This document shows positions 50,948-58,822 of a DNA stretch of 64,000 nucleotides, piece by piece. Source of the stretch: RGIG3077 sp964490175 (GTDB lineage Bacteria > Bacillota > Clostridia > Oscillospirales > Ruminococcaceae); the NCBI GenBank assembly GCA_964490175.1, contig CAZBAI010000001.1:44100-108099 (forward strand), given 5' to 3'. Both the position numbers and the translations under genes were made by a program. The notes under the pieces are model-generated. The model searched no databases. It was not told the DNA's origin and saw only the letters and a list, made by a program, of their open reading frames with translations. Within the stretch, counting starts at the first letter, position 1; each line of letters opens with the position of its first letter.

Positions 50948-52723
50948 TTATTCTTTTTCTTCGGCAAGCTTAATGCCGAGAATGTCAAGGCTTTCTTTAT
51001 CAACCGGGGCAGGGCAGCAACTCATAAGTTCACCGGCGTTTTGCACCTTGGGGAATGCGGTGACATCACGCAGATTGTCAGCACCGCACATGAGCATTGC
51101 AAGCCTATCCAGACCGATTGCGAGGCCGCCGTGAGGAGGTGCGCCGTATTTATACGCTTCAACAAGAAAACCGAATTTTGCTTCGATTTCTTCATCGGAA
51201 AGTCCGAGTGAACGGAACATACGGGCTTGAAGCTCATAATCGGTTATGCGGATAGAGCCGCTGGAAAGCTCAATACCGTTGAGAACAAGGTCATATGCCT
51301 TTGCAAAAACCTTATCCGGCTCTGTATCCAGATACTCAATGCATTCGTCCTTAGGCATTGTAAAGGGGTGGTGCATTGCAACGTAGGTTTGCGAATCTTC
51401 ATCATATTCAAAGAACGGAAAATCGGTAATCCAAAGGAAATTGTACTGCTGCGGAATGATATCAAGCCGCTTTGCGATTTGGCAACGCAGTGCGCCGAGT
51501 ACAGAGAGAACCGTTTTGTTTTTGTCGGCAACGAAAAGCGCAATATCACCTTTTTCACAGCCGATTTTTGCAAGAAGCTCACTAAGTTTATCGGGTTCAA
51601 AAAACTTTGCGAAAGAGCAGTTCGGAGCGTCATCGGCCCAGCGCACATAGGCAAGACCCTTTGCGCCTATGCCCTTTGCAACGTCGGTAAGCTTGTCGAT
51701 TTCTTTTCTTGTATATGTGGAAGCGGCGTTCTTTGCGACAATGCAGCGCACGCTTTTGCCGTTTGCAACGGCATTTTCAAACACGCTGAAGCCGCAATCT
51801 TTAACATACTGCGAAACATCGTTGATTTCCATACCGAAACGTGTATCGGGCTTGTCGGAACCGTAGCGATTCATAGCCTCGGTATAAGTCAGGCGTGTAA
51901 ACGGTGTGCTGATTTTGACTCCGAGAACCTTTTCAAAGGCGTATGCCACAAAACCCTGTGCCATATCCAAAATATCGTCAACATCGACAAAGGACATTTC
52001 AAGGTCGATTTGGGTAAATTCAGGCTGTCGGTCGGCACGTAAGTCCTCATCACGGAAACAGCGTGCCAGCTGGAAATATCTATCCAAGCCGGATATCATA
52101 CAAAGCTGCTTATAAATCTGCGGTGACTGCGGCAGTGCGTAAAAGCAGCCGTTGTGAACACGTGAGGGAACAAGATAATCTCTCGCACCCTCGGGCGTGG
52201 ATTTGATAAGCATCGGCGTTTCTATTTCAATAAAATCATTTTCAAAAAAGTATTCTCTTGCCGCCTTTGCCAGCTTGTGGCGCATAATCAGATTTTGCTG
52301 TAAAACAGGGCGCCTTAAATCAAGATAGCGATATTTCAGCCTTAATTCTTCATTGACTTTTGTATCGTTTACGATTTCAAAAGGCGGAGTTTGAGATTTT
52401 GCGAGAATGCGCAAATCATCAACAAGAATTTCAAAATTTCCCGTTATCATATCGGGATTGGGCGATTGGCGTTCGACAACCGTGCCCTTTGCCATCAGCA
52501 CAAATTCGCTTCGGCAGGTTTGTGCTTTTTCGAGAATTTCGGGCTTGGTTCTATCGTCAAATGTCAGTTGAACAATACCGCTGCGGTCACGCAAATCTAT
52601 AAAGACAAGCTTGCCTTTATCTCTGATTTTTTGGACAAAACCGCCGACAACAACGCTTTGTCCCGCTTGCTGTATTTGAGCGCAGTAGTGAGTGCGCTTT
52701 AAGCCTTTCATATTATCTGCCAT
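50948..52723 (-). CDS. aspS: Aspartate--tRNA ligase, bacterial type
   Basis: 591 residues. ATG 52723 is used because AAAGGAG lies ten bases upstream; an in-frame ATG at 52732 is one base from it. OB-fold anticodon domain (VVVGGFVQKIRDKGKLVFIDLRDR), class II core with motif 2 (FRDEDLRADRQPEFTQIDLE), the large GAD insertion (about 290-420) of bacterial AspRS, and motif 3 (GGLAIGLDRLAMLMC). No Asp/Asn-discrimination call can be made. Downstream of hisS, as in many Firmicutes. Confidence 0.96.
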   Translation of the reverse strand: MADNMKGLKRTHYCAQIQQAGQSVVVGGFVQKIRDKGKLVFIDLRDRSGIVQLTFDDRTKPEILEKAQTCRSEFVLMAKGTVVERQSPNPDMITGNFEILVDDLRILAKSQTPPFEIVNDTKVNEELRLKYRYLDLRRPVLQQNLIMRHKLAKAAREYFFENDFIEIETPMLIKSTPEGARDYLVPSRVHNGCFYALPQSPQIYKQLCMISGLDRYFQLARCFRDEDLRADRQPEFTQIDLEMSFVDVDDILDMAQGFVAYAFEKVLGVKISTPFTRLTYTEAMNRYGSDKPDTRFGMEINDVSQYVKDCGFSVFENAVANGKSVRCIVAKNAASTYTRKEIDKLTDVAKGIGAKGLAYVRWADDAPNCSFAKFFEPDKLSELLAKIGCEKGDIALFVADKNKTVLSVLGALRCQIAKRLDIIPQQYNFLWITDFPFFEYDEDSQTYVAMHHPFTMPKDECIEYLDTEPDKVFAKAYDLVLNGIELSSGSIRITDYELQARMFRSLGLSDEEIEAKFGFLVEAYKYGAPPHGGLAIGLDRLAMLMCGADNLRDVTAFPKVQNAGELMSCCPAPVDKESLDILGIKLAEEKE

Positions 52724-52768
52724 AAATAACATACTCCTTTATATCGGTCAAAATGCATCGGCACTTTG

Positions 52769-54073
52769 TCATTCAAGCGAACCGAAAGCTTCGCAGTAAT
52801 AAATATTAACGAACGAATCGATAAATCCGTTTTCTGAATCAAGGTCGAGAGAAATATCAAACTGTTCGCCGCTTGACATATTTTTGAGCTTGGCAAAGCC
52901 CGATTCAATTTCGTTATCACCCAATACCACAACATATTTTGCGCCGATTTTATTTGCATATTTCATCTGCGCTTTAAGTCCGCGGTTCATGGTATCAAAT
53001 GCAACCTCGTGACCTACGGCACGCATTCTGTATGCGATTTTTGCCGCTTCGTCATAGGCTTTTTCGCCCATGGGGCAAATGTACAAATCGCAACGGTTTT
53101 CATCGATAAAATCGCAACCTTGATTTTCCATAGTCATAATGAGCCTTTCAATGCCCATTGCAAACCCCAAAGAGGGCGTCGGTTTTCCGCCGAGTTCTTC
53201 AATCAATCCGTCATAGCGCCCGCCGCCGCAGATTGTACCTTGTGCGCCGATATCGGTTGTGACAAATTCAAACACGGTTCTGGTATAATAATCAAGTCCT
53301 CGAACAATCCTCGGGTTGAGCTTATAGTCAATACCCATAGTTTTGAGAATGGATTGAAGTTTTTCAAAGTGCTCTGCGCATTCATCGCAAAGATAATCTG
53401 TAATTAAAGGTGCGCCTTTTGCAATTTCCGAGCAAATTTCGCTTTTGCAGTCAAGCAAACGCATGGGATTGCGCTCAAGCCTTGTAAGGCAGGTTTCGCA
53501 AAGCTCGTCCTTTTTAGATGAAAAATATTCTTTAAGTGCGATGCGGTAATTTGCACGGCATTTCGGGCAGCCTATCGAGTTAAGGTTAAGCTCGACATTC
53601 TTAAGACCCAGCTGGTCGATTGTGGCTTTTGCAAGGCTGATGACCTCGGCGTCGGCATAGGGTGAAGCCGAGCCTGCCATTTCAACGCCGAATTGGTGAA
53701 ATTCACGCAATCTGCCTGCCTGAGGGCGCTCATGGCGAAAGCATGAAAGTATGTAAAAAACCTTTAAGGGAAGCGCTTCATTAAGCAAACCGTTTTGCAA
53801 AAACGCACGCATAACACCGGCTGTACCCTCCGGGCGCAGGGTGAATGTGCTTTGCTTTGCGGAAACGGTGTACATTTCCTTTTGTACAACGTCGGTAGTT
53901 TCGCCGACAGAGCGCATGAATAAATCGGTGTTTTCAAATGTGGGAATGCGTATTTCACGAAATCCGAACACTTCGGCGTTTGAAGCCGCAATTTGTTCGA
54001 CGGTGCGCCATTTGCGGATTTTATCGGGTGTTATATCCTCGGTGCCGTAGGGGCGCTGTAAGTTTTGTGCCAT
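52769..54073 (-). CDS. hisS: Histidine--tRNA ligase
   Basis: 434 residues, normal length. Class II HisRS: motif 1 around RIPTFENTDLF, motif 2 CFRHERPQAGRLREFHQFG, the HisA signature LDYYTRTVFEFV, motif 3 PSLGFAMGIERLIM, C-terminal anticodon domain (YICPMGEKAYDEAAKIAYRMR). AAGGAG precedes the ATG. Forms a pair with aspS, 45 bases between genes. No T-box leader is seen: only about 60 bases separate it from mgsA and those hold a terminator. Confidence 0.96.
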   Translation of the reverse strand: MAQNLQRPYGTEDITPDKIRKWRTVEQIAASNAEVFGFREIRIPTFENTDLFMRSVGETTDVVQKEMYTVSAKQSTFTLRPEGTAGVMRAFLQNGLLNEALPLKVFYILSCFRHERPQAGRLREFHQFGVEMAGSASPYADAEVISLAKATIDQLGLKNVELNLNSIGCPKCRANYRIALKEYFSSKKDELCETCLTRLERNPMRLLDCKSEICSEIAKGAPLITDYLCDECAEHFEKLQSILKTMGIDYKLNPRIVRGLDYYTRTVFEFVTTDIGAQGTICGGGRYDGLIEELGGKPTPSLGFAMGIERLIMTMENQGCDFIDENRCDLYICPMGEKAYDEAAKIAYRMRAVGHEVAFDTMNRGLKAQMKYANKIGAKYVVVLGDNEIESGFAKLKNMSSGEQFDISLDLDSENGFIDSFVNIYYCEAFGSLE

Positions 54074-54083
54074 AATTTCTCCT

Positions 54084-54116
54084 TAAAACAAACACGCCCC
54101 TAAAAATACAGGGACG
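54084..54116 (-). terminator. Terminator of mgsA
   Basis: Leftward CGTCCCT (54116-54110) pairs with AGGGGCG (54101-54095), then TGTTTGTTTT. Confidence 0.65.
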
Positions 54117-54133
54117 ATGTTGTTGATTGAATT

Positions 54134-54556
54134 TTAATAAGAGCTTTTTTTGCTGTATGTGGGATTGACGATTTCACGCCAGTCAAGATCGCCCCTTTCA
54201 AGAGCGTGAATAAGTGCTTCTGCGGTTGCGATATTTGTCGCTACCGGAATGTTGTGAACATCGCACAGCCTTAAAAGGTCGTTATCGTTAGGTTCATGCG
54301 CCTGCGGCGTGATGGGATCACGGAAGAACAAAAGAACATCAATCTCATTGCAGGCGATTCTTGCGCAAATTTGCTGAGCGCCGCCGTGCGAACCGCTTAA
54401 ATATTTTGCTATTTCAAGACCTGTAGCTTCGGCAACTTGCTTGCCCGTTGTGCCTGTGGCACATAAATTATGCCGTGACAAAATTCCGCAATAGGCAATG
54501 CAGAACTGAACCATAAGCTCTTTTTTTGCGTCATGTGCAATCAATGCAATATTCAT
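54134..54556 (-). CDS. mgsA: Methylglyoxal synthase
   Basis: 140 residues, the family length. MNIALIAHDAKKELMVQF, GTTGKQV, SGSHGGAQQI, the catalytic-Asp region DVLLFFRDP and HNIPVATNIATAEALI are diagnostic. It converts dihydroxyacetone phosphate to methylglyoxal as a phosphate-releasing bypass of glycolysis. It lies 73 bases downstream of minD on the same strand. Confidence 0.95.
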   Translation of the reverse strand: MNIALIAHDAKKELMVQFCIAYCGILSRHNLCATGTTGKQVAEATGLEIAKYLSGSHGGAQQICARIACNEIDVLLFFRDPITPQAHEPNDNDLLRLCDVHNIPVATNIATAEALIHALERGDLDWREIVNPTYSKKSSY

Positions 54557-54629
54557 ATATTATTTCGCACCTTTCTCCCGTGCGGCTGTTAAATATATAA
54601 AACCGCACAGTTAATGTTTTTATGGGAGT

Positions 54630-55379
54630 TTATTTGAATTTTAATGTCAAAGGAACATCCTGACCCTGTATTCTTCTGGAAATGGAATCAAACGCAAGAA
54701 GGCTCGAAGCGCCGTAGGGGATAGGAGCACCCTTTCCGGTGGCGGCGATAAGCTCAAGATCTTCGGGGATAATGCCGATAAGCTGAACGCCGACGTTATC
54801 GATAATTTCATCAAGATCGTTGATAATGCCTGTTTTGAGCATACGTCTGCTTACTTTATTTATGAGCAGGCGTTGGTGCTGATTGCCCCTTTTGTAAAAC
54901 TCGTCTGACATCATTCTGGCATCACGCACGCAAATGGGGTCGGGCGTTGTTACAACCAAAATCATATTTGACTGCTCAACGATATCGAAAACATGGCTGT
55001 TGATGCCGGCGCCCGTATCAATAATTATGTAGTCGTAATATTTTTTGACCTGCTGGCAGATATCGGCTATTTCCTCTGCGGTGACAACCATAAAAGGATT
55101 TTCGGGCGCACAGAGAATGTTTAAGTTTGTTGACATTTTTACGGGAACGATAGCTTCCTGTATATCCTTGCATTTGCCTTCAAGAACATCACCGAGGTCA
55201 TATTTGATTTGATCTTTAACGCCGAAAATGATGTCCATACATCTCAAACCAAAGTCAAGCTCAATGATAAGAGTGCGCTTGCCCTGCTTTGAAAGCGAAT
55301 ATCCAAGTCCCGCACATATTGATGATTTGCCTGTTCCACCTTTACCCGAGGTGATAGCGATTACATTCATTTCAGCCAT
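54630..55379 (-). CDS. minD: Septum site-determining protein MinD / ParA-family ATPase
   Basis: 249 residues. Deviant Walker A KGGTGKSS (residues 13-20), Walker A' LRCMDIIFG, Walker B YIIIDTGAGI. MinD-like regions ALVVTTPDP and DLELIAATGKG also fit. The C-terminus is PLTLKFK; a clear amphipathic membrane-targeting helix of MinD is not obvious. No minC or minE is adjacent, so a plain MinD/ParA or FlhG-like role is possible. GGGAAAAT-type weak site before the ATG. Confidence 0.8.
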   Translation of the reverse strand: MAEMNVIAITSGKGGTGKSSICAGLGYSLSKQGKRTLIIELDFGLRCMDIIFGVKDQIKYDLGDVLEGKCKDIQEAIVPVKMSTNLNILCAPENPFMVVTAEEIADICQQVKKYYDYIIIDTGAGINSHVFDIVEQSNMILVVTTPDPICVRDARMMSDEFYKRGNQHQRLLINKVSRRMLKTGIINDLDEIIDNVGVQLIGIIPEDLELIAATGKGAPIPYGASSLLAFDSISRRIQGQDVPLTLKFK

Positions 55380-55651
55380 AATTTTCCCTCTTTTGAACGC
55401 GATAGTATATATCTGTTTAGCGTTGCCGCATTTTCGGCGTGCGGCGAGCCGATATTGTTTATAACCCTTGTCTATCGGGCAACTTATTGCAATCGGTTAA
55501 AAGCACAGCTTTGCAAGTACAAAACAAAAGCGCTTTTCCGATTTGAATTTTAATGTGTGATGCACCGCTAAAGGGTACAAAATTCAATAATTTAATTGTA
55601 TCACAAAATCGCTCGGTGTTAAAGAGCTTTTGCACATTTTTTTGAAATTCG

Positions 55652-55885
55652 TTAATTCTGCTGTGATGTTCGGGTGCTGATTTGTGCAAATTGCACATAT
55701 GCTTCGCCCGGCGCTTGGTCTGATATACGGCAGACTGTATATTTTTTGCCGCAAGCGGTGCCGAAATCACCGAAATTTTGAGCAAATACACCCTTGCCAC
55801 GGAGATTTATCGATGCAAAAACCGCAAAAGTGAACAGCAAAAGCAAAATCAGCCGAAATTTTAAAGAGCCGAAAAAATTGTTCAC
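55652..55885 (-). CDS. Small single-pass membrane or secreted protein, unknown
   Basis: 77 residues from GTG 55885 with AGGTGA six bases upstream. A basic N-terminus and one hydrophobic helix (LKFRLILLLLFTFAVFASI), then a polar 45-residue part with two Cys (ACGKKYTVCRI). No family recognised. It is in the gap between minD and tsaB on the same strand. The overlapping alternative ORF at 55459-55800 has no ribosome site. Could be real given the site, but no homology support can be given. Confidence 0.45.
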   Translation of the reverse strand: MNNFFGSLKFRLILLLLFTFAVFASINLRGKGVFAQNFGDFGTACGKKYTVCRISDQAPGEAYVQFAQISTRTSQQN

Positions 55886-55964
55886 AAAAAATCACCTCGC
55901 AAAAAATAATGCTGTGTGATTATTATGTCCTGAAAATGCTCTGAATAAAATTTAAAAGCTAATG

Positions 55965-56645
55965 TTAAATCGCCTTGGAATTAAGTTCCTTTTCGGCTTT
56001 TGTGATTTCAAAATATGCCGGCAAAAGTTCGGAAGGCTGGCACGGCAAAGTGTGCGTTGCGGCAAGACAAATACCGACAGCGCTTGAAATTTGCAAATAC
56101 TTTGGCGCAAGATATACATTGGAATTGTCAATTTTTTCAAAAATTATATCGGCGCAATCTCCCGTAAGCATAAGGCTGCGCTGCGCATATCGTGCGATAT
56201 CGGTCAAAGCTTCTATATCGGTTATACTTTCGGGGCGAGTTTGTGTGATAACGCCGTTTTCAACACGGTACATTGCCGAATAAGCAAGATTCGAGCGTGC
56301 CTTGATTGCGCACAAAACATCGCAGTTTCGCACATTTGCGGCGTAGCAAAGCCCTGCGAGAACGGAAACGCCGACGCATTTTTTTTTGCACGCAAATGCA
56401 AGCGCTTTTGCCGCCGAAACACCGATTCGCAAGCCTGTATATGAGCCCGGACCGCTTGCTGCGGCAAACAAATCGACATCATTTACGGTTTTTTGGGCAG
56501 ATTTAAGAAGTTCATCTGCCATCGGCATGATAATCTGCGAATGAGTGAGCGATGTGAGCACTGATTTTTGCGCAAGAAAAACACCGTTTTCATATAAAGC
56601 GACCGAGGCGTTTTTGCCCGATGTATCAATCCCCAATATCAGCAA
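55965..56645 (-). CDS. tsaB: tRNA threonylcarbamoyladenosine biosynthesis protein TsaB
   Basis: 226 residues from TTG 56645, which is nine bases from GGAG and gives the family start MLILGIDTSGKNASVAL; the ATG at 56654 directly touches GGAG. ASGPGSYTGLRIGVSAAKAL is the TsaB signature. TsaB works with TsaD and TsaE to make t6A at position 37 of tRNAs. It overlaps the end of tsaE and so is coupled to it. RimI and TsaD genes are not in the window. Confidence 0.92.
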   Translation of the reverse strand: MLILGIDTSGKNASVALYENGVFLAQKSVLTSLTHSQIIMPMADELLKSAQKTVNDVDLFAAASGPGSYTGLRIGVSAAKALAFACKKKCVGVSVLAGLCYAANVRNCDVLCAIKARSNLAYSAMYRVENGVITQTRPESITDIEALTDIARYAQRSLMLTGDCADIIFEKIDNSNVYLAPKYLQISSAVGICLAATHTLPCQPSELLPAYFEITKAEKELNSKAI

Positions 56646-57066
56646 ATCTATCATCTCCGTTAATTTCGATTTTTCTGGTGTTTTCGTCAATATATTCAAA
56701 TTTGACGAAAATTGTGTTTTCGGGCAAACATTGCAAAATGTTTTCCGCCCATTCGATTATGAATACGGAATCATGCAAAGGGTAGTCATAAAATCCCGTG
56801 GTTTCAAGCGCTTCTTCGCCGATAATCCTGTACATATCAAAATGATATATCGGAATTTTGCCCGAACGGTATTCGTTGACAAGCGTGAAAGTCGGCGACA
56901 TTACATCGCCAAAGTTTTCCATGCCTGCGGCAATTCCCGATGTTATTGTGGTTTTTCCACTGCCAAGTCCGCCGATAAATGCGATGATATCGCCTTTTTT
57001 CAGCAATCTGCCCAGTTTTTGGCCAAACCTAACGGTTTCGTCGGCGCTGTGTGTTATTACCGTCAT
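56626..57066 (-). CDS. tsaE: tRNA threonylcarbamoyladenosine biosynthesis ATPase TsaE
   Basis: 146 residues. P-loop GGLGSGKTTITSGIA (about residues 34-48), then SPTFTLVNEYRSGKIPIYHFDMYR and FIIEWAENI. TsaE is the ATPase of the t6A-forming complex. Overlaps the HAD phosphatase gene by four bases and tsaB by about 20. Confidence 0.94.
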   Translation of the reverse strand: MTVITHSADETVRFGQKLGRLLKKGDIIAFIGGLGSGKTTITSGIAAGMENFGDVMSPTFTLVNEYRSGKIPIYHFDMYRIIGEEALETTGFYDYPLHDSVFIIEWAENILQCLPENTIFVKFEYIDENTRKIEINGDDRFADIGD

Positions 57067-57713
57067 ATCAAAAGCTCCTTACAAAGCTCATATAAATCGT
57101 TAAATATATATTTGCAGTTAAAATCGCCAAATTCTTTTCTTGTTGTCATTCCCGTCAGCACAGCCGCAAAATCGACACCTGCGTTTTGTGCGGTCATCGC
57201 ATCGATTGTGGTATCGCCTATGTAGAGAACGTCGCTCTTTTCGGCAAAAAGGTTAGAAACAGCATAATTCAGCCCTTCTGCTGCGGGCTTGTACTCTTTA
57301 ACGTGTTCGTTGCCGACAATTATGTCAAAATATCCCATAAGATTATATTTTTCAAGCGCTTCAACGGCACGGTAGGCAAATTTTGTCGTGACTATGCCGC
57401 ATTTTGCGCCCTTATGATGCAAGGCTGAAACAAGCGGAAAAACGCTGTCGAACACAACGGTGTTTTTTGTCATTATTTCATCGGCAAAGCTGACATATTC
57501 GCTTCTGAGTTGTTCTAAAAGTTCAGGCGAGCAAATGCCTGTCATAATCGAAAAAGATTCGGTCAGCGTTTTGCCTATGGTGCGTTTTATGGTATAATCA
57601 TCGGGAATCGGGTAATCGTGCTTTTTGAGAACCTTTTTGTAGCACTCAACGATGCCGCTTGTTGCATCGGCAAGAGTTAAATCAAAATCAAAAATATAAG
57701 CAGAGTATTTCAT
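57063..57713 (-). CDS. HAD hydrolase, Pgp/PpaX-like phosphatase
   Basis: 216 residues. ATG 57713 begins directly at the HAD motif 1 strand AYIFDFDLTLADA (Asp nucleophile and Asp+2); the ribosome site is weak. Cap domain follows, then GIVTTKFAYRAVEAL (motif 2) and VLYIGDTTIDAMTAQNAGV (motif 4). Layout fits phosphoglycolate or pyrophosphate phosphatases (Gph/PpaX). Substrate not certain. It is first in the unit HAD-tsaE-tsaB. Confidence 0.88.
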   Translation of the reverse strand: MKYSAYIFDFDLTLADATSGIVECYKKVLKKHDYPIPDDYTIKRTIGKTLTESFSIMTGICSPELLEQLRSEYVSFADEIMTKNTVVFDSVFPLVSALHHKGAKCGIVTTKFAYRAVEALEKYNLMGYFDIIVGNEHVKEYKPAAEGLNYAVSNLFAEKSDVLYIGDTTIDAMTAQNAGVDFAAVLTGMTTRKEFGDFNCKYIFNDLYELCKELLI

Positions 57714-57730
57714 TTCTATCGGTGCTTTCA

Positions 57731-57768
57731 AAAAATATTGTCGGATGGTATTACAATCCGACAATATT
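57731..57768 (-). terminator. Terminator of the TIGR04086 gene, overlapping a promoter
   Basis: AATATTGTCGGAT (57734-57746) with its complement (57756-57768), then TTTTTTG leftward. The right stem arm overlaps the -10 box of the promoter that serves the HAD phosphatase unit. Confidence 0.75.
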
Positions 57769-57794
57769 ATAGCATACAACAACGTTTATTTCAA
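57766..57794 (-). promoter_or_regulatory. Promoter of the HAD-tsaE-tsaB unit
   Basis: Leftward TTGAAA (57794-57789), 17-base spacer, TATAAT (57771-57766). It overlaps the last codons of the upstream TIGR04086 gene and the start of its terminator. A transcript starting here begins inside the terminator hairpin and so should not form it. Confidence 0.7.
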
Positions 57795-58228
57795 GAGCCG
57801 AATCGGTTTTTTTTCGGTTTTGAGGGTTTAAAATCGTATTTTGAATTTACACCGCAGACGCCGCCTGCCGCTCCGATAACGGTTACAAGCAAAAGCTTGC
57901 CGAAAACACCCTTGCCCATTGTGATTTTAAGCGCTAACGTTCCCAAACAAAGGGTTATAAAATATATACAAATTCCGCAGGCAATTCCGCTTAGCAAACC
58001 GTTTTTGCGCCTTTGCTTTGCGCATATAAATCCGGCGGCAAAAACGCTTAAGCAGAGTGAAATCCCCGACATGACCGATTTGACGGCATCGTTTGCATCA
58101 AATGCGGTCAACAGCAAAGAAAAGGCAAGCAGGCAGATTGCAAGAATGCACACGCCCGAAATTACAGAGATAATCGATGAAAACGCCGATGAATCGACAA
58201 GCTTTTTCGCAAATGATGTTCTGCGCAT
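57791..58228 (-). CDS. TIGR04086 family membrane protein
   Basis: 145 residues; ATG 58228 with AAGGGTG in front, the GTG at 58237 being part of that site. Four membrane helices (about 15-38, 48-68, 74-96, 104-125) in the typical TIGR04086 arrangement, with YDFKPSKPKKNRFGS at the end. The family is common in Clostridia, usually beside yajC/secDF or ribosomal genes, and its function is unknown. Here yajC lies 100 bases upstream. Confidence 0.85.
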   Translation of the reverse strand: MRRTSFAKKLVDSSAFSSIISVISGVCILAICLLAFSLLLTAFDANDAVKSVMSGISLCLSVFAAGFICAKQRRKNGLLSGIACGICIYFITLCLGTLALKITMGKGVFGKLLLVTVIGAAGGVCGVNSKYDFKPSKPKKNRFGS

Positions 58229-58243
58229 GGACAGCACCCTTTT

Positions 58244-58303
58244 TTGTTAAAAATATATGCCCGTGCACTTTGTTTTTTGCAGCGCAGCGGGCACAATATA
58301 TTT
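58244..58303 (-). terminator. Probable terminator of yajC
   Basis: Leftward AATATATTGTGCCCG and CGGGCATATATTTTT form a stem with a large loop, ending in a short U-run. Confidence 0.6.
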
Positions 58304-58331
58304 TATGCAAAATTAAAATCGGTTAGAACGC

Positions 58332-58790
58332 TTAATCGACTTCGCCGGATTTTTCTATATCTTTCTTAGAAGATTTTTCCGATTTTTCGGGCTTTTCGGC
58401 TTTTTCGGATTTTTTGGATTTCTTTGAAGCTGCCGCACTTTCCATCATGTCATGAACCGTGGCGTTTTCCTGAACAGCCCATATTTTTATGCGGATTTTG
58501 CTGCGGTCGCCGCCTGTTTCGATAACCAAAGTATCCTGTGATTTTTTGACGACAATGCCGACAATGCCTCCGATGGTTGTTATTTCATCGCCGATTTGAA
58601 TACTGTCACGCATTTGCTTTGTTTCTTTTTCCTTTTTCTTCTGCGGTCTGATGAGGATGAAATAAAAAATCAGAATAAAGGCAATTGTCATAATCCAAAA
58701 GCCCGTCCAGTTGTATTCCATATTTCCGGTTGCTTCCGAGGTAGTTTCGCCTGCCATTGTGATAAGATTAAGTGTGTTGATAAGATTCAT
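58332..58790 (-). CDS. yajC: Preprotein translocase subunit YajC
   Basis: 152 residues. One membrane helix after a 27-residue N-terminus (FWIMTIAFILIFYFILIRPQ), then the YajC motif RPQKKKEKE...DEITTIGGIVGIVV. The tail from about residue 122 is a low-complexity Lys/Ser/Glu repeat (KKSEKAEKPEKSEKSSKKD), longer than in most YajC proteins. It assists SecDF in protein export. It lies directly downstream of metG, 32 bases away. Confidence 0.93.
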   Translation of the reverse strand: MNLINTLNLITMAGETTSEATGNMEYNWTGFWIMTIAFILIFYFILIRPQKKKEKETKQMRDSIQIGDEITTIGGIVGIVVKKSQDTLVIETGGDRSKIRIKIWAVQENATVHDMMESAAASKKSKKSEKAEKPEKSEKSSKKDIEKSGEVD

Positions 58791-58822
58791 TTTTTCGTTT
58801 CCTTTCGTTTGTCTTGATAGTT

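Noticed and set aside
51227..52042. 271-residue rightward ORF opposite aspS
   Set aside because: Antisense shadow of a certain tRNA synthetase gene; composition unlike real proteins here.
55459..55800. 113-residue leftward ORF between minD and tsaB
   Set aside because: No ribosome site, overlaps the better supported 77-residue frame, and has random composition.
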